A DNA stretch of 6,209 nt from Methanosarcinaceae archaeon (GTDB lineage Archaea; Halobacteriota; Methanosarcinia; Methanosarcinales; Methanosarcinaceae): the NCBI GenBank assembly GCA_030655675.1, contig JAUSPM010000030.1, forward strand, positions 1 through 6,209, read 5' to 3'. Under the pieces are notes generated by a model that saw only the letters and a list, made by a program, of their open reading frames with translations, was not told where the DNA came from and did not search any database. The first letter of the stretch is position 1; the number at the start of each line of letters is the position of its first letter. A program made the translations under genes and the position numbers. Of the stretch, positions 5,520 through 6,209 are shown in pieces.

Positions 5520-5647
5520 TTATATCTTACTCAAAACAAAATTCCGGACCTTTTCACTCAACCGGAAACCACAGGAATTCGTAAGAGTTCAATCTTTCCA
5601 ATCTTTGACAGTGCGATAAGTGGAGTCGAATTGGATACTGTGGTCAT
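5520..5647 (-). pseudogene. Remnant of a DUF3368 PIN-like toxin gene with internal deletion
   Basis: On the minus strand an ATG at 5647, one base after the UPF0175 stop, opens a 29-residue frame beginning MTTVSNSTPLIALSKIGKIELL. This is the N-terminus of DUF3368/PIN-like proteins, including the first acidic-pocket region in altered form (S-N-S-T-P-L-I instead of the usual S-D-T/S-S-P-L-I). It stops at a TGA (5558-5560). In a shifted frame the same DNA then reads GFRLSEKVRNFVLSKI and a TAA at 5520-5522, resembling the last helix of the same family (GF-R-I-S-...). The middle of the usual protein of roughly 150 residues is missing. The simplest reading is one internal deletion that also shifted the frame, so no active nuclease is made. 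The C-terminal match is by eye. Confidence 0.7.
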
Positions 5648-5648
5648 A

Positions 5649-5921
5649 TTATCCAATAATCCTTTCAAGAGTGTTCAAATCATCTTCAACATCTTCGGTA
5701 GTATAGTTGATTGGAACACCGCTACTATCCAGAATCGTAAGCATTTCCCATTTGTTCCGTGTACCCGCCAGTTCAGCAGCCGTACCAAGAGATAATTTAC
5801 CTTCCCTGTATAATTCAATAGCAAGTGTCCTCTTTATAAAATCGGGCATATCGCTTTCACTAACCTTGACTGATGATGGAAAACTAGATGGGAAACTAAC
5901 TGTTGTCTTTACTTCGCTCAT
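5649..5921 (-). CDS. UPF0175 family antitoxin-like protein
   Basis: 90 residues from the ATG at 5921. A TTG at 5936 would add five residues, but ATG fits the usual start better. The core has the family signature: 'IKRTLAIELYREGKLSLGTAAELAG' region (about 29-53), then WEMLTIL, 'GVPINYTTEDVEDDLNTLE' near the C-terminus. UPF0175 proteins are small helix-turn-helix-like proteins usually encoded just before a DUF3368 PIN-domain protein, and the pair is regarded as a toxin-antitoxin module. Here the partner is only a remnant (5520-5647), so this gene is an orphan. It may act as a regulator, or neutralise related toxins elsewhere. No clear TATA box or Shine-Dalgarno sequence is visible. Confidence 0.83.
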   Translation of the reverse strand: MSEVKTTVSFPSSFPSSVKVSESDMPDFIKRTLAIELYREGKLSLGTAAELAGTRNKWEMLTILDSSGVPINYTTEDVEDDLNTLERIIG

Positions 5922-6012
5922 TTTATCAAGTAACAATTTGGTTTTTGTTTAGCTAGTGCAACGTTGTGGTGCAGAATGTTAATGAGTTCATGATAAAAAC
6001 GATTATATCACA

Positions 6013-6025
6013 CGCGCGTAGCGCG
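6013..6025. repeat. GC-rich palindrome CGCGC-GTA-GCGCG
   Basis: A perfect 5-bp GC stem with a 3-base loop, followed by GCGTTGCC, stands out sharply from the AT-rich surroundings. It could be part of a dispersed repeat element. Confidence 0.5.
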
Positions 6026-6087
6026 GCGTTGCCCTACATATACATCGAATATTCAATCGCTGCCAGCGCATTCTATAATTTTTAATT

Positions 6088-6168
6088 GTATATAATCTAT
6101 AAGATTATGTAGTCCAAGTTAATGCGAACCAAGTGAGCATTTTCTTGTAGTATATAATTTATAGAATT
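6088..6168. repeat. AT-rich direct repeat pair with inverted symmetry
   Basis: GTATATAATCTATAAGATT (6088-6106) and GTATATAATTTATAGAATT (6150-6168) match at 16 of 19 positions and lie 62 bases apart. The first copy also forms a perfect inverted repeat, ATAATCT-ATA-AGATTAT (6092-6108). They could be binding sites for a regulator, or edges of a short element. Confidence 0.45.
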
Positions 6169-6209
6169 GTATTTGTTCGTATATACCCCTTATTGCAAGA
6201 GCAACAAAA

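Larger units (their letters stand above)
5937..6209. other. Gene-free AT-rich end region with short repeats
   Basis: I see no convincing coding frame on either strand. The region holds a GC-rich palindrome (6013-6025), an AT-rich perfect inverted repeat (6092-6108) and a second copy of its core sequence near 6150-6168. Confidence 0.6.

Noticed and set aside
5514..5526. TATA-like AAAAACTTATATC as a plus-strand promoter
   Set aside because: No plus-strand gene follows, and the bases are explained as the end of the minus-strand toxin remnant.
5342..5584. Plus-strand 80-codon open frame
   Set aside because: It overlaps the JAMM gene in another frame and continues into the antisense of the PIN-like remnant, with no protein-like features.
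5922..5936. TTG at 5936 as start of the UPF0175 gene
   Set aside because: The ATG at 5921 gives the usual length, and the five added residues (LLDK after the start) look unrelated to the family.
5707..5952. Plus-strand 81-codon open frame
   Set aside because: It is antisense to the UPF0175 gene, whose family signature is clear.

Overview
The window looks archaeal, most plausibly from a Methanosarcinales-like euryarchaeote. This is inferred from gene content and signals, not from a marker gene. The peptidases carry Ser-His active sites of the ER/archaeal type (S26B). There is a DUF5305 membrane protein, a JAMM metalloprotease, and UPF0175 and archaeal RelE-type modules. Two divergent genes have A/T-rich TATA boxes centred about 27 bases before their ATG, as expected for leaderless transcripts. 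The DNA is AT-rich with fairly long spacers.

Left part (1-2496, + strand): a surface-protein secretion cluster. It begins with the C-terminal end of a TasA/camelysin-like protein, followed by a strong hairpin-plus-oligo-T terminator. Next comes an apparent three-gene operon: a short SipW-like signal peptidase, a TasA/camelysin-like substrate with a SipW-type signal peptide and an unusual Cys/His/Asp-rich tail, and a second signal peptidase fused to an extra membrane-anchored C-terminal domain. The first two genes overlap by ATGA and the second and third are 11 bases apart. The simplest reading is that the peptidases mature the TasA-like proteins, which may assemble into a surface filament or layer. 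This resembles the bacterial tapA-sipW-tasA arrangement.

Middle (2497-3106): about 600 bases without a gene. It holds three copies of a long imperfect hairpin built from 9-base CACAGAGNN units. Copies 2 and 3 sit in a roughly 150-base direct duplication. Then comes a DUF5305 membrane protein (3107-4231), a family that may belong functionally with the secretion cluster, and a doubtful 72-codon ORF (4291-4509).

Right part (4537-6209): a minus-strand antitoxin/RelE-type toxin operon sharing a 79-base divergent promoter region with a plus-strand JAMM/MPN metalloprotease gene. The promoter region has a 12-base palindrome and phased direct repeats, a plausible autoregulatory operator. Further right is a second, degraded toxin-antitoxin locus on the minus strand. 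Its UPF0175 gene is intact, but the DUF3368 PIN-like partner is reduced to its N-terminal and C-terminal ends by what looks like an internal deletion with a frameshift. The final 260 bases hold no convincing gene, only short AT-rich repeats and a GC-rich palindrome.
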